Of a stretch of 64,000 nucleotides of DNA, positions 1-9,629 are shown one piece after another. The DNA comes from Oscillospiraceae bacterium (GTDB lineage: Bacteria > Bacillota > Clostridia > Saccharofermentanales > Saccharofermentanaceae). The notes beneath the pieces were generated by a model. It was not told the DNA's origin, made no database searches, and saw only the letters and a list, made by a program, of their open reading frames with translations. Numbering within the stretch: the first letter of the stretch is position 1; each line of letters opens with the position of its first letter. The stretch is from contig CADCLV010000010.1 of NCBI GenBank assembly GCA_902802325.1, positions 31,703-95,702 of the forward strand, in the 5' to 3' direction. The position numbers and the translations under genes were made by a program.

Positions 1-170
1 GCCTGACGAAAAAGGGAGATTCGTGGGAGAGTATCGGAAAGCCCCACAAGCTTTGTTTCCGGCTGGATCATTTCACCGGTGTGAGGTTCGGATTATTCGT
101 GTATTCCACGAAGGAGACCGGCGGAAAAGGCGGCTTCTCCCGATTTGATTTTGAATAAGAGGTAGATGAC

Positions 171-1292
171 ATGTTTATAGTTCTCTTTGCGGTTATTTTC
201 CTGATATTACTTCTGGGATTATGGTATCTGTTCCTCCGGTTCAGAAAGATCTTTTCCAGAGGAATCGATCCGAAGACACTTTCGAAAAAAGAGAAAACGA
301 GGTGTTCAGTACTGGCAGCGGTCCCGGTTGTGATCATGACTGTTCTTTGTGTGGTCCGGCCCTATATCTTTATTATCCCGCTTTTACATCTGATCCTGAT
401 CTGGATGATTCTGGAATGTGTGTCCGGACTTATCGAAAAATACCTTTTGGGGAAAAACGAAAAGAAAAAGAAGATGCCTTTCTGGCTTACCGGCGCCCTG
501 GCGCTTCTGATCACGGGCGTGTATATGAGTATCGCGTACTATCTTGCCGTGCATGTCGTGGAGACCCGGTATGAGATCCATACGAAAAAGGATGTGCCGG
601 CACTTCGTATCGCCCTGATCGCCGACTCCCATCTCGGAGCCTGCTTTGACGGCGAAGGATTTGCCGAGCATATGAAGACTATCGAAGAGCAGAAGCCGGA
701 TCTTTTAGTCATCTCCGGTGACTTTGTCGATGATGATTCGAAGAGAAAAGATATGGTCCGGGCGGTGCAGGCACTGGGTGAAATGGATCTTCCTTATGGA
801 GTGTTCTATGTTCCCGGAAACCACGACGTGGGCTACGGAAATTCCCGCGATTTTACCTATGAGGAAATGCTTGATGAAATGGCCAGAAACCACGTAATGG
901 TCCTGGAGGACGAAGTGGTCGAACTGGGAAGCGGATACTATCTTTTAGGAAGAAAAGACAGAAGCATGGAAAGAATGGATATCTCCGATCTGAATCAGGA
1001 TCTGGATCCGGACCGTTTCCTGATCGTTTTGAATCACCAGCCCAATGACTATAAGGCGGAAGAAGCGGCAGGCTGTGATCTGGTGTTAAGCGGACATACC
1101 CATGGCGGACAGATGTTCCCGATCCGGCCCATCGGAGAACTGATCGGAGCCAACGATGCGACCTACGGCGTAAAGAAAAAAGGAAATACCACATTTATCG
1201 TTACCTCTGGTATTGCAGACTGGGCCATTCCTTATAAGAGCGGCACCATTTCGGAATACTGTCTGATCGATGTCATACCGGATGAGACCTGA
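171..1292 (+). CDS. Membrane-anchored metallophosphoesterase (YkuE-like)
   Basis: 373 aa. The N-terminal ~125 residues hold about four hydrophobic segments, followed by an extracytoplasmic or membrane-proximal calcineurin-like phosphoesterase domain. Metal-binding motifs are all visible: DSH (D152/H154), GDFVDD (D184), GNHD (216-219), NHQP and GHTHGGQ (308-314). This is the full set expected of the YkuE/YaeI-type family, which acts on phosphoesters, in some members lipid-linked ones such as UDP-diacylglucosamine; the substrate here is unknown. The ATG follows AAGAGGT with normal spacing. A second family member lies at 18894-19766 and lacks the multi-span N-terminus. The next gene has its own extended -10 promoter, so this one is probably monocistronic or the end of an upstream unit. 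Confidence 0.85.
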   Translation: MFIVLFAVIFLILLLGLWYLFLRFRKIFSRGIDPKTLSKKEKTRCSVLAAVPVVIMTVLCVVRPYIFIIPLLHLILIWMILECVSGLIEKYLLGKNEKKKKMPFWLTGALALLITGVYMSIAYYLAVHVVETRYEIHTKKDVPALRIALIADSHLGACFDGEGFAEHMKTIEEQKPDLLVISGDFVDDDSKRKDMVRAVQALGEMDLPYGVFYVPGNHDVGYGNSRDFTYEEMLDEMARNHVMVLEDEVVELGSGYYLLGRKDRSMERMDISDLNQDLDPDRFLIVLNHQPNDYKAEEAAGCDLVLSGHTHGGQMFPIRPIGELIGANDATYGVKKKGNTTFIVTSGIADWAIPYKSGTISEYCLIDVIPDET

Positions 1293-1315
1293 AATCGGCG
1301 CCAAAGGGTGAAAAC

Positions 1316-1326
1316 TCTGCTATAAT
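1316..1326 (+). promoter_or_regulatory. Extended -10 promoter of the metallopeptidase gene
   Basis: TGC-TATAAT with the hexamer at 1321-1326, 44-49 nt before the metallopeptidase start. The -35 match is weak, consistent with an extended -10 promoter. Confidence 0.5.
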
Positions 1327-1363
1327 GAGGGCAATCGAGTAACCCGTTTTTCTGAAAGGAAGG

Positions 1364-2098
1364 ATGAATATGTTCTGGGACATCATGCTCTACTTTGGAT
1401 ATCCGATCTCCATCGGACTGGTTGTATTAGGTGCGATCGTCAGCGCGAATTGTCAGCGTACGTTTGCAAAGTACAGTAAACAGCTTGCTGCAAACGGAAT
1501 GACCGGTGCCATGGCGGCCCAGCGGATCCTGAGCGCCTATGGTGTAAATGATGTCACCATCCAGCACATAAGCGGAAACCTGACAGATAACTATTCACCG
1601 AAGGATAAGACACTGAATCTTTCGGATTCGGTCTATGCCAGTTCATCGATCGCGGCAGTAGGTGTTGCCGCTCATGAGTGCGGTCACGCCATCCAGCATC
1701 ACGTGGGATTTCTTCCCAATAAGATCCGCGCTCTTTTGGTCCCTGCCGCCAACATCGGTTCGAAGTTCGGACTGAGCATCGCGATGATCGGTGTCATCCT
1801 GACCGGATACCTGAGCTATTCGGATAACGGCAGTTCCCAGCTGGGCCTGACCCTTCTGAACATTGGTATCATCATGTATGCTGCCTGTGTTCTTTTCTAT
1901 CTCGTCACTTTGCCGGTGGAACTGGATGCTTCCCGCCGCGCACTGAAGATCCTGAAAAATGACGGACTTCTGGCCGGTTCTGAAATGGGAGGTGCCAGAA
2001 AAGTGCTTTCCGCCGCAGCCATGACCTATATCGCTTCGGCCGCTTCCGCGCTCGTTATGCTTCTTCGTCTGATCGCCATCAGTAAGAGAAGAGATTGA
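1364..2098 (+). CDS. Zinc metallopeptidase, YugP-like, membrane-bound
   Basis: About 244 aa. It carries the zincin motif HECGH at residues 104-108 between hydrophobic segments (N-terminal residues ~8-28 and two or three spans at ~125-185, plus one near the C-terminus). This layout and the sequence around the motif match the YugP/neutral zinc metallopeptidase 2 family of integral membrane proteins. The substrate is not known. ATG codons exist at 1364 and 1370. AAAGGAAGG ends at 1363, so the ATG at 1370 has the better spacing and may be the true start, giving a protein two residues shorter. Confidence 0.85.
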   Translation: MNMFWDIMLYFGYPISIGLVVLGAIVSANCQRTFAKYSKQLAANGMTGAMAAQRILSAYGVNDVTIQHISGNLTDNYSPKDKTLNLSDSVYASSSIAAVGVAAHECGHAIQHHVGFLPNKIRALLVPAANIGSKFGLSIAMIGVILTGYLSYSDNGSSQLGLTLLNIGIIMYAACVLFYLVTLPVELDASRRALKILKNDGLLAGSEMGGARKVLSAAAMTYIASAASALVMLLRLIAISKRRD

Positions 2099-2158
2099 GA
2101 GCGGAGTCGAACGAAACGTCGGTTACGAAAAGAAAAGTTTTTCGAAAAGTCCAACTAC

Positions 2159-2167
2159 TGATATAAA
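2159..2167 (+). promoter_or_regulatory. Possible extended -10 promoter of the adhesin gene
   Basis: TGA-TATAAA with the hexamer at 2162-2167, about 75 nt before the adhesin start. No convincing -35 is seen. Confidence 0.35.
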
Positions 2168-2241
2168 ATCTTGCGAGGCTTTCTTCCTGAAAAGTAAGAT
2201 ACGTACACATTACGAAAATCTACTTGAAGGAGAGAAGGACT

Positions 2242-5200
2242 ATGACAAGAAAAACGAATTTTAAACCTTGGAAATCCAGGCGCGTTCTGGCGCTGTTTCT
2301 GGCTCTTTCCTGTCTGTCCTTTGCGCTTCCGTCCCTCTGGTTTTGCCGGACGGTACTGGCCGAAGGACCTCTCCCGGAAACGGGAAATCACGTATACCAC
2401 GATGACGAATATTTTGAACTGTATCACGAGGTCTCAGGGGAAGTGGTTCCTAAGATCCTGGAGTACATGTATGCCGAAACTTTGGACGGAGACCTTCGGC
2501 CGGTCTATTGTGTCCGGGCAGGCGCCCCTTCTCCGGAGACCGGAAGTATAGAGCCAGCAGTGATGCAGGATCCGGAAGCCTCAGCTCTTCTTGGAAAGAT
2601 CCAGTATGTGATCGAGATGGGCCCGGAAGAATTCGAGATCCCGGATGTGATCTCCGGGCACCCGCATATCCATTACTGTGTCCGGCAGATCCTGATCTGG
2701 CATCTGGTATCGCTTTACCGGGATAGCTTAAGCCCGGAGTCCCGCTCCTTTTTCGGCGGCATCGGCCTGGATACCTTTGTTGATGGCGAAGGCAGCGGCC
2801 CCACTGCCGTGAAGATCCTTTCCGAAGCCAAACGCCTGTGGGAAGTTTACGACGAAATGGGCCGTCCGTCCTGTGCCGGTGCCTATACTCCGGATTACCG
2901 TGCCCGGATGGAAGATGTCAGCTCTATGCGATTTGATCCCGCATCCGGAAAATACGCCGTGGAATTTACCGTGGAAGTCCGGGAGACCCATACGGGAAAA
3001 CGAGGCGGTACTTTCCGTTTTACTTCCCATACCGGCGGAAAGATCTATCTTATAAACGACGATGGCAGTACCGGATCGGAAGTCCGGTACGAGGAAAGCT
3101 ATCCATATGGATGGCGGTTCCGCATGCTGGGTTCCCTGAATGAAATGGAAAGCGGGGAACACCTGAAAAACATGGCGGCTTCGGTGGAGACAGTAGATAA
3201 CGGCGACAATATCGCACCGCAGAGAATGTACGGTTACTTCTTCGATGATGCACTTTCTCCAAGCGGACTTCCCAGGCAGACCTATGTGGGCTGGTACGAA
3301 AGTTCAGTAAAATCATTTTCCGGCACTTCCGGCTCATGGAAAGTCAGCTTGTGGGATGTGGATCTTCGGAAACGATCGGTGTTTTCGGATCTTTCTTTGC
3401 CGGAAGAAGGGGCGGAATTTGAAGTCTATTCTTCTTTCTACAGCTCTTATTCCCAGGCTTTGGGAAATGCACTGGGCTTTTTATGTTATTCGGACGGGGA
3501 AGGGAAGATCCGGGACAGAAAGACAGGAAAGATCCTTTCTCTTCCTTCCGGGAACTACACGATCCGGCAGACCTCTGTACCGGAAGGAACAGAGGAAATG
3601 CACCCGAATCCGGGCACATTTACGGTGACAGAAAGCGGCTTTTCCGGAACCACCTATCTGGATGATGAAATGAAGGCCGGAAAGTTTTCCATTATAAAGA
3701 AGATCCAGACCGGAGAAGATATCCAGAAGGATACCCCCTTTTCAGAACTGGAGCCGGAAGAAAATGCCATGTTTGCCGTGTGGCCGGTCCGCTATGCTTC
3801 CTACGAAGAGACACCTGCCGCCTACCGGGATATATTACTGACGGATAAAGACGGAAAAGCACAAACAAAGATCCTTCCCTATGGAGAGTACCGTGTCCAT
3901 CAGCTGGAATCGGAAGCCACCCGGTATACCTGTACCTGTGACGATGTCACCGTATGGATCCGGGGAGAAGGGGAAAATACTGTTCTGAACCTTCGAAACC
4001 GCCGCTACGAGCAGAAACTGCAGATCCGGAAGATCGATGAAAGAAACGGAAAACTTGTGCCGGCTTCCGGAGTGACTTTCCAGGTGCTGGACGAAAATAA
4101 AAATATCCTTTCTGACAGCGAAGGACGAAACTCCTTTCAAACAGCAGAAGACGGCACATGTTCTCTTTCCACGCTGCCGCTTCCGGTGGGACAGTATTAC
4201 ATCCGTGAACTTTCCGCCCCGGCCGGATTCGTTCTGTCCGATGAAATGATCCCGGTTGAGGTAAAAAAGGATGAGGCCTTTATTGGCGTAGGCCCTGACG
4301 GGGACATGAAGGCGGTAGACTTTGCCGACCGTCCGGTGGAGGTGACGCTGGAACTGAAAAAGAGTGGAGAGCAGCTTACTTCCGCATCGAAAAAAGATAC
4401 CGGATACGAGGGCCTTTCCGGCTATGCCTTTACTTACGAAGAAAGAGCCTTGAGCGGTGCTGTTTATGAGCTCTACTGCGAGGAGGATGTCCTGGATTTT
4501 TCCAGAGATATTTCTCTTTTCGATCCGAAGGAATATCCGGAGGGAGTGTATTTCCTTTCGGAAGACGGAACGCGTTTCACGCCTTATCAGATGTTCGACA
4601 TCGACGGAGATGGCGAAAAAGAAACGCCGCTGAAGGAGGGCACCTGGCTTGGGACCTATGAGACGGACGAAGACGGCCGCATTGTGGTCGAAGGACTCTC
4701 CCTGGATGCCTCCCGCGGCAAAGCCACATATAAGATGCTGGAAGTTTCGGCACCGGAAGGATTTCTGGTGGACCCGGATCCGGTGGTCTTTACTGTCACG
4801 GATGAACGGGAAGACCAGACTGTTACCGTGATCCGGGAAGTGAAGCCGGTAATGGATGAAAGACAGAAAGTGGAACTTTCTTTTGAAAAGAAAGGAAGTG
4901 ACTGCCGATTTGACCCTGTATCGAAAGAATATATTTCCGAGGAAAAAGCACTTTCCGGCGCCGTGATGGGTATCTATGCGGAAGAAGACATAAGGTCGGC
5001 ATCCGGCGAGACACTGGTCTTTAAGGACGAGCTTATCGAGGTGGTCGTGTCTGATGAAAAGGGACACTGCCAAAGCGTGGAAGATTATCCTTTCAGCGGA
5101 AACTTCTACGTGCAGGAGATCGCGTCCCCCGAAGGATATGTGCGCTCGACGGAAAAGTATCCGTTATCTGCGGCTTCGAAGGAGACATCGGAAAATGTGC

Positions 5201-6297
5201 CGTCCCGGATCGTTACGCTTTCTGAACCGATCCGAAATGAGAAAGCCAGGGCCTTCCTGGAGATCCGAAAGACGGCTTCGGATACCTCTGCTCCTATGAA
5301 AGATGTGGAGTTTGAGATCTATACCGGAGAAGGCGCACTTGTGGAGAAACTGATTACCGATAAGGACGGCAAAGCCACCTCCCGGACCTGTTTCCCTTAC
5401 GGAGAAAAACTGATCCTGAAAGAAGTAAAGACGGATCCGGACTATGGTCTTTCCCGGGAGATACCGGTTTCTATTTCCCTTAAGCAGACAAGGATCGAGT
5501 CGGTTCCGGTTCAGGTCCTTTCGGTAGTAAATTACCGAAAGTCCGAGATCCGGATCGAGAAAACTTGCGGAGATGATATTCGAACGCCTATGAATGGGGT
5601 CACTTTCCAGCTGTGGGAAAAGCGGGCCTCCGGTTTCCCGGACAGGCTTTTGGAGGAAAAGAAAACGGATGAAAGAGGCGTGGTTTTCTTTATGGCCGGG
5701 GAAGGCGATTACTACGTAAAAGAAACCGACGTGGGATCCTGGACCAGTTTCCGTCTTATGGACGAACCGATCCCGGTCCATTGCGAAAAGGAAGGGCAGC
5801 TTCAGTATTTCGAGGTGGCCGATGCGCCGACCGAGACTCTGGCCGAAAAGCGCTCTGCCGGAAATGGAGCGCTTCTTGGTAACTGCGGTATCTCCGTGCG
5901 GGACAAAGACGGAACGGTCCGTTCCTTTATCTGGGATGCTTCGCGGAACGGATATCTATACTGCCAGAAAGAAACCGAAAATGCGGTGACTGTACTTTAC
6001 ACCAATAATGATCCCTCGGCTCCGCAGTTCGGAACGGTCAGCATCCTAGGTCTTCCTGCCGGAGACTACGAGATCTTTGAGGTGGAAGCACCGAAAGGGT
6101 ATAGAAATGACAGTGAAGCCATGCCGGTGACTGTAGGAAACAGCGGAGTTCTGGGCGTGACCAGACTATACGACACCGCGAAGACTTCCGAGACAGACAT
6201 GATCTTCGGGATCGGATGCTGCACGGCTTTCGGCTCATCGGCGCTGGCGCTTCTGGCACTGGGTGTCCTGGAAATAAGCAAGAGAAGAAAAGGATAA
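2242..6297 (+). CDS. Thioester/SpaA-Cna-B repeat surface adhesin with C-terminal sorting-type tail
   Basis: 1351 aa from the ATG at 2242, which has GAAGGAGAG upstream; a TTG at 2224 is an unlikely start. Order: signal peptide (~1-40); a thioester-like domain with Cys90 in VYCV and Gln149 in VRQILIW, the spacing and aromatic context of Cys-Gln thioester adhesins; then about seven SpaA/Cna-B modules beginning with L-x-I-x-K type strands near residues 480, 592, 699, 875, 1004, 1102 and 1193 and ending in E-x-SAPxGF/Y motifs typical of isopeptide domains. The tail is a hydrophobic helix followed by KRRKG, preceded by DTAKTSETD instead of LPXTG. The sortase gene is convergent and 8 bp away. The likely role is covalent attachment to host or polymer surfaces. 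Pilus polymerisation is not supported because no partner pilin is present. Confidence 0.85.
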   Translation: MTRKTNFKPWKSRRVLALFLALSCLSFALPSLWFCRTVLAEGPLPETGNHVYHDDEYFELYHEVSGEVVPKILEYMYAETLDGDLRPVYCVRAGAPSPETGSIEPAVMQDPEASALLGKIQYVIEMGPEEFEIPDVISGHPHIHYCVRQILIWHLVSLYRDSLSPESRSFFGGIGLDTFVDGEGSGPTAVKILSEAKRLWEVYDEMGRPSCAGAYTPDYRARMEDVSSMRFDPASGKYAVEFTVEVRETHTGKRGGTFRFTSHTGGKIYLINDDGSTGSEVRYEESYPYGWRFRMLGSLNEMESGEHLKNMAASVETVDNGDNIAPQRMYGYFFDDALSPSGLPRQTYVGWYESSVKSFSGTSGSWKVSLWDVDLRKRSVFSDLSLPEEGAEFEVYSSFYSSYSQALGNALGFLCYSDGEGKIRDRKTGKILSLPSGNYTIRQTSVPEGTEEMHPNPGTFTVTESGFSGTTYLDDEMKAGKFSIIKKIQTGEDIQKDTPFSELEPEENAMFAVWPVRYASYEETPAAYRDILLTDKDGKAQTKILPYGEYRVHQLESEATRYTCTCDDVTVWIRGEGENTVLNLRNRRYEQKLQIRKIDERNGKLVPASGVTFQVLDENKNILSDSEGRNSFQTAEDGTCSLSTLPLPVGQYYIRELSAPAGFVLSDEMIPVEVKKDEAFIGVGPDGDMKAVDFADRPVEVTLELKKSGEQLTSASKKDTGYEGLSGYAFTYEERALSGAVYELYCEEDVLDFSRDISLFDPKEYPEGVYFLSEDGTRFTPYQMFDIDGDGEKETPLKEGTWLGTYETDEDGRIVVEGLSLDASRGKATYKMLEVSAPEGFLVDPDPVVFTVTDEREDQTVTVIREVKPVMDERQKVELSFEKKGSDCRFDPVSKEYISEEKALSGAVMGIYAEEDIRSASGETLVFKDELIEVVVSDEKGHCQSVEDYPFSGNFYVQEIASPEGYVRSTEKYPLSAASKETSENVPSRIVTLSEPIRNEKARAFLEIRKTASDTSAPMKDVEFEIYTGEGALVEKLITDKDGKATSRTCFPYGEKLILKEVKTDPDYGLSREIPVSISLKQTRIESVPVQVLSVVNYRKSEIRIEKTCGDDIRTPMNGVTFQLWEKRASGFPDRLLEEKKTDERGVVFFMAGEGDYYVKETDVGSWTSFRLMDEPIPVHCEKEGQLQYFEVADAPTETLAEKRSAGNGALLGNCGISVRDKDGTVRSFIWDASRNGYLYCQKETENAVTVLYTNNDPSAPQFGTVSILGLPAGDYEIFEVEAPKGYRNDSEAMPVTVGNSGVLGVTRLYDTAKTSETDMIFGIGCCTAFGSSALALLALGVLEISKRRKG

Positions 6298-6305
6298 GAA
6301 AAGTT

Positions 6306-7091
6306 TTATCCGGAAATGAGGTGACCGAGGATCAGAAGACGATCTGTTCCGACGCCAACCGGAGTGCAGGTGATGAGGGTGATGCGGCAGGCATCGCCCT
6401 CATTTTGCATATAAAAAGACAGCTCGGAGGGATCAATGGTAAGAATGGTATCGACCATGTAGGTATAGGCTCCGCTTTCTGTCTCGATCCGGATCATGTC
6501 GTCGATCCCGACTTCTCCCAGACGGTTAAAAAGAGAACCGTATTTCTTCATGCGGTGCCCGAGGATCACAAGATTCCCCGTATATCCGGGAAATGCACCA
6601 TTCGGGACTTTCCCGGCTCCATACCGGAGTTCCACAGATCCGGCCCCGTCCCACAGGGGAAGAAGACAGTCGATAGAAGGGATCGAAATGACCCCGCAGG
6701 AATGAAGCGTATAAGAATCAGACGCCTTTTCCGAAGAAACAGAATTTGCTGAATCGAAGGAAGTCGCTTCCAGAGAAAAAGAAGGAATCTCCTCCCCGGA
6801 AGAAGGGCAGACGGCACCGGAGGAAGAAAGATCCATATCCGGCACAGGAAAAAGAAAAGGGAGGTCTCTCCCTACCGGATCTTCGCCGGATACCGGGACC
6901 GCATCAGGGTCGACAGTGAAAGTGACGATTTCTCCGGAGCGGATCTTATTGGTCATGTCCTCGATCGTCTGTGCCCGCAGGGCTTCATTCTGTTCTTTCT
7001 TCCGATATTTCCAAAGAAGAATTCCACCGGTACCAATAAGCGTCAGAAGCCACAGGCTCAGGATCGTATTTCGAACTTTATGATTTACCAC
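6306..7091 (-). CDS. Sortase (class D-like transpeptidase)
   Basis: 261 aa from a GTG at 7091 with AAGGAGG eight bases upstream; an in-frame ATG at 7124 has no ribosome site. An N-terminal membrane segment (~7-27) is followed by a linker and a sortase beta-barrel domain. Catalytic residues are His179 (LGHR), Cys242 (TLITC) and Arg251 (TDR), all in the expected order. The GVISIPSI start of the domain and the LxxGxGxxPxxxxPG segment look like class D or A enzymes rather than class B. It is convergent with the adhesin, whose tail lacks LPXTG, so the two are the natural cognate pair. The class assignment is by eye only. Confidence 0.88.
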   Translation of the reverse strand: MVNHKVRNTILSLWLLTLIGTGGILLWKYRKKEQNEALRAQTIEDMTNKIRSGEIVTFTVDPDAVPVSGEDPVGRDLPFLFPVPDMDLSSSGAVCPSSGEEIPSFSLEATSFDSANSVSSEKASDSYTLHSCGVISIPSIDCLLPLWDGAGSVELRYGAGKVPNGAFPGYTGNLVILGHRMKKYGSLFNRLGEVGIDDMIRIETESGAYTYMVDTILTIDPSELSFYMQNEGDACRITLITCTPVGVGTDRLLILGHLISG

Positions 7092-7193
7092 GGAAAGACC
7101 CTCCTTCTCTTTCCCTAAAAGCATAGCGGGAGAAAATACTGCAAAACAAGATGATATATGCGTGATTTCAAAAATCCCGCAAGTATTTTTCGG

Positions 7194-7223
7194 TTGACTT
7201 AACAGGGTTGTTGGGAGTAGACT
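7194..7223 (+). promoter_or_regulatory. tyrS promoter
   Basis: TTGACT (7194-7199), 18 nt, TAGACT (7218-7223). The leader of about 45 nt has no room for a T-box element. Confidence 0.5.
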
Positions 7224-7267
7224 TTACAAGTCTGTAAAAGACAGAAATTTATATATAGGAGGAAATA

Positions 7268-8515
7268 ATGATGTCCGAAGAAACGTACCAAAATGTATTT
7301 GATGTGTTGGAGGCACGTGGTTATGTAGCCCAGACGACGCATCGTGAAGAAATCTACAACTTACTTAGCAAGCCGGGTGTCACCTTCTATATTGGCTTTG
7401 ACCCGACAGCAGACAGCCTGCACGTTGGCCATTTCGTCCAGATGATGGTTATGAGCCACATGCAGAAGGCCGGCCACCGTCCGATCGCCCTGATGGGTGG
7501 CGGAACCGGTATGATCGGTGACCCCACAGGAAGATCTGACATGCGCCAGATGCTGACTCCGGAAACCATCAACCACAATGTGGAATGCTTCAAGAAGCAG
7601 ATGGGCAAGGTCGTCGATTTTTCCGACGGAAAAGCACTGATCGTCAACAACGGCGACTGGCTCCTGCCTTTGAACTATATCGAATTCCTGCGTGACGTCG
7701 GTCCGCACTTTTCCGTAAACCGCATGCTGACTTTCGAGTGCTACAAGCAGCGTCTGGAAAGAGGCCTTTCGTTCCTGGAATTCAACTACATGCTGCTGCA
7801 GAGCTACGACTTCCTGTACCTCTATCAGAAATACAACTGCCAGCTGGAACTGGGCGGTGACGACCAGTGGTCCAATATCCTTGGCGGCGTAGAACTGATC
7901 CGCCGTAAGGAGCAGGGTGAGGCTTTCGGCCTGACATTTACTCTTCTGACCAACAGCGAAGGAAAGAAGATGGGTAAGACCGCAAAGGGCGCAGTATGGC
8001 TCGATCCGAATAAGACCACACCTTTCGACTTCTACCAGTACTGGAGAAATGTCGAGGATGCCGATGTCATTAAGTGCTTAAAGCTTCTGACATTCGTATC
8101 TCTCGAGGAGATCGAAGAATACAGTAAGCTCACCGACGCCGCCATTAACGAGGCAAAGAAGAGACTTGCTTTCGAAGTGACCAAGATCGTACACGGTGAA
8201 GAGACCGCACTGGCTGTGAAGAAGCAGGCAGAGGACCTCTTCGAAAAGGGCGGACGTTCTGATGACATGGCAACAACAGCGATCGCCGCTGACCGCCTTT
8301 CCGGTGACGGACTGTCGCTTCTGGATCTTCTTTGTGAGACAAAGCTCACACCTTCCAAGGGGGAGGCAAGAAGAATGATCCAGCAGAAGGGCATCTACCT
8401 CAACGACGTGGCAGTGGAAGATGTGTACTACATGCTGACCGAAAAAGACTTCAATAACGGTGAAGCCTTCCTGCGTAAGGGTAAGAAAGTCCATCACAGA
8501 CTCACGATCGGCTGA
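7268..8515 (+). CDS. tyrS: Tyrosyl-tRNA synthetase
   Basis: 415 aa. It charges tRNA-Tyr with tyrosine in the cytoplasm. Class I signatures are visible: [13 protein letters not shown] for the HIGH region and KKMGKT for KMSKS, and the C-terminal ~70 residues form an S4-like RNA-binding domain. The length is normal for bacterial TyrS. Two adjacent ATGs at 7268 and 7271 follow AGGAGG; either could be used. The gene has its own promoter and a strong terminator directly downstream, so it is monocistronic. Confidence 0.97.
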   Translation: MMSEETYQNVFDVLEARGYVAQTTHREEIYNLLSKPGVTFYIGFDPTADSLHVGHFVQMMVMSHMQKAGHRPIALMGGGTGMIGDPTGRSDMRQMLTPETINHNVECFKKQMGKVVDFSDGKALIVNNGDWLLPLNYIEFLRDVGPHFSVNRMLTFECYKQRLERGLSFLEFNYMLLQSYDFLYLYQKYNCQLELGGDDQWSNILGGVELIRRKEQGEAFGLTFTLLTNSEGKKMGKTAKGAVWLDPNKTTPFDFYQYWRNVEDADVIKCLKLLTFVSLEEIEEYSKLTDAAINEAKKRLAFEVTKIVHGEETALAVKKQAEDLFEKGGRSDDMATTAIAADRLSGDGLSLLDLLCETKLTPSKGEARRMIQQKGIYLNDVAVEDVYYMLTEKDFNNGEAFLRKGKKVHHRLTIG

Positions 8516-8540
8516 GAAAACGGAATATAAGATTTTTCAA

Positions 8541-8576
8541 AAGGGTGTTTCCGGTAAGTGCGGAAACGCCCTTTTC
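8541..8576 (+). terminator. Terminator after tyrS
   Basis: 13-bp inverted repeat (AAGGGTGTTTCCG with CGGAAACGCCCTT) with a 7-nt loop, followed by a T-rich run. Confidence 0.85.
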
Positions 8577-8622
8577 TTATGGTACAATCAAAAATGAAGA
8601 CGAATCAGGGAGGCGAAAGGAA

Positions 8623-9480
8623 ATGAAGACATGCCGTTTTTGTATGCATGAACAGGAGTCCGGCGAGTATTGCGAAGCCTGCGGTTCCCCTTTTTCCGCG
8701 GATAAACTGGATTTTTCCAACGCATCCATGCCGGATCCGACAGCCGGCGCCTTCCCTGACCCGACCAAGAGCGCATTTCCGGAAGCAAAAGAAAGTGCTG
8801 CCACGCCGGAGATTTCGAATGGATCCGTGCCGGAAGTGATGCCTGTCGCTGCTGCGGGCGCGCCATCTATGGATGCGCTGAAGCCGGGAAATGCATCTTC
8901 GGAAGAAAAGACGGATAAAAAACAGCCGGAAAAGAATGAAGAGTTTTCCGATGGTACCAAGAAGATCATGTACTCGGCAAGTCAGTATCACGAGACGGTC
9001 TACCTGAAAGGAAAAGGAAATCTTCTGAAAAAGGGAAAGACTGATCCGAAGGAATTCTCTCCATATTTGACAGAGAGAGAGGATGCACCGACACAGCAGC
9101 AGGGAGCCGGCTGGTGGAACGGAGCGGCACCATCTGCATCGAGTGCCCCGCAATCCGAACCTTCCACGATCCCTACACCTCCCGCGGTAAATGCATATTC
9201 TGCTTCGGCATCCGGCGGAAATGCCGCAGTGCCTTCCTGGCTTTATGCATTTTCTATCGTGATGATCGTTTTGGGCGGACTCGGAACGATCTGCCTCTGC
9301 GGTGCCGGCTTCATCCCGCTTGTCATGGCACTTATTGCTCTCAGCAAGATCACTTCTGTAAAAAAAGGGAGTTCTGATGATACAGACCACGATCTGAATT
9401 CGGCAAAGATCCTTTTGATCATATCTGTGGTGATACTTGTGCTGTGCTCGATCCTTATGATCACGACGGTACTCATTTGA
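8623..9480 (+). CDS. Zinc-ribbon membrane protein of unknown function
   Basis: 285 aa from the ATG at 8623, preceded by AGGGAGGCGAAAGGA. The N-terminus is a four-cysteine zinc ribbon (C4-x2-C7 and C17-x2-C20). A long acidic, Pro/Ala/Ser-rich low-complexity linker follows (~25-185). The C-terminus has two membrane segments (~205-245 and ~262-284) in the arrangement of DUF4190-type proteins. The topology is probably ribbon-in, membrane-anchored. No enzyme motif is seen. A TACAAT hexamer at 8582-8587 could be the promoter. It stands alone between two terminated units. Confidence 0.75.
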   Translation: MKTCRFCMHEQESGEYCEACGSPFSADKLDFSNASMPDPTAGAFPDPTKSAFPEAKESAATPEISNGSVPEVMPVAAAGAPSMDALKPGNASSEEKTDKKQPEKNEEFSDGTKKIMYSASQYHETVYLKGKGNLLKKGKTDPKEFSPYLTEREDAPTQQQGAGWWNGAAPSASSAPQSEPSTIPTPPAVNAYSASASGGNAAVPSWLYAFSIVMIVLGGLGTICLCGAGFIPLVMALIALSKITSVKKGSSDDTDHDLNSAKILLIISVVILVLCSILMITTVLI

Positions 9481-9533
9481 GGCTGGAATCTGCTCCCGAC
9501 AATACCGGTTTTCCTTGAAAATAGGGCATCTTG

Positions 9534-9562
9534 TTGATTATAAAACGCATATCGTGTAAAAT
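9534..9562 (+). promoter_or_regulatory. Promoter of the small lipoprotein pair
   Basis: TTGATT (9534-9539), 17 nt, TAAAAT (9557-9562), about 68 nt before the first lipoprotein start. Confidence 0.5.
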
Positions 9563-9629
9563 AAGATTGATATGTGCGGATTTTCGTGCGTATGTGAGTG
9601 ATGGAAAAATAGAGATGAGGAGAAGGAGT

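Noticed and set aside
61..75. GGCTGGATCAT resembling the 3' end of 16S rRNA
   Set aside because: The anti-Shine-Dalgarno CACCTCCTT does not follow and no rRNA sequence precedes it.
6130..6297. Canonical LPXTG anchor in the adhesin
   Set aside because: The tail has no LPXTG; only the degenerate TAKTS lies before the hydrophobic helix.
7125..7267. Possible T-box riboswitch before tyrS
   Set aside because: Only 143 bp, with the promoter close to the gene; no T-box TGG motif or specifier stem seen.
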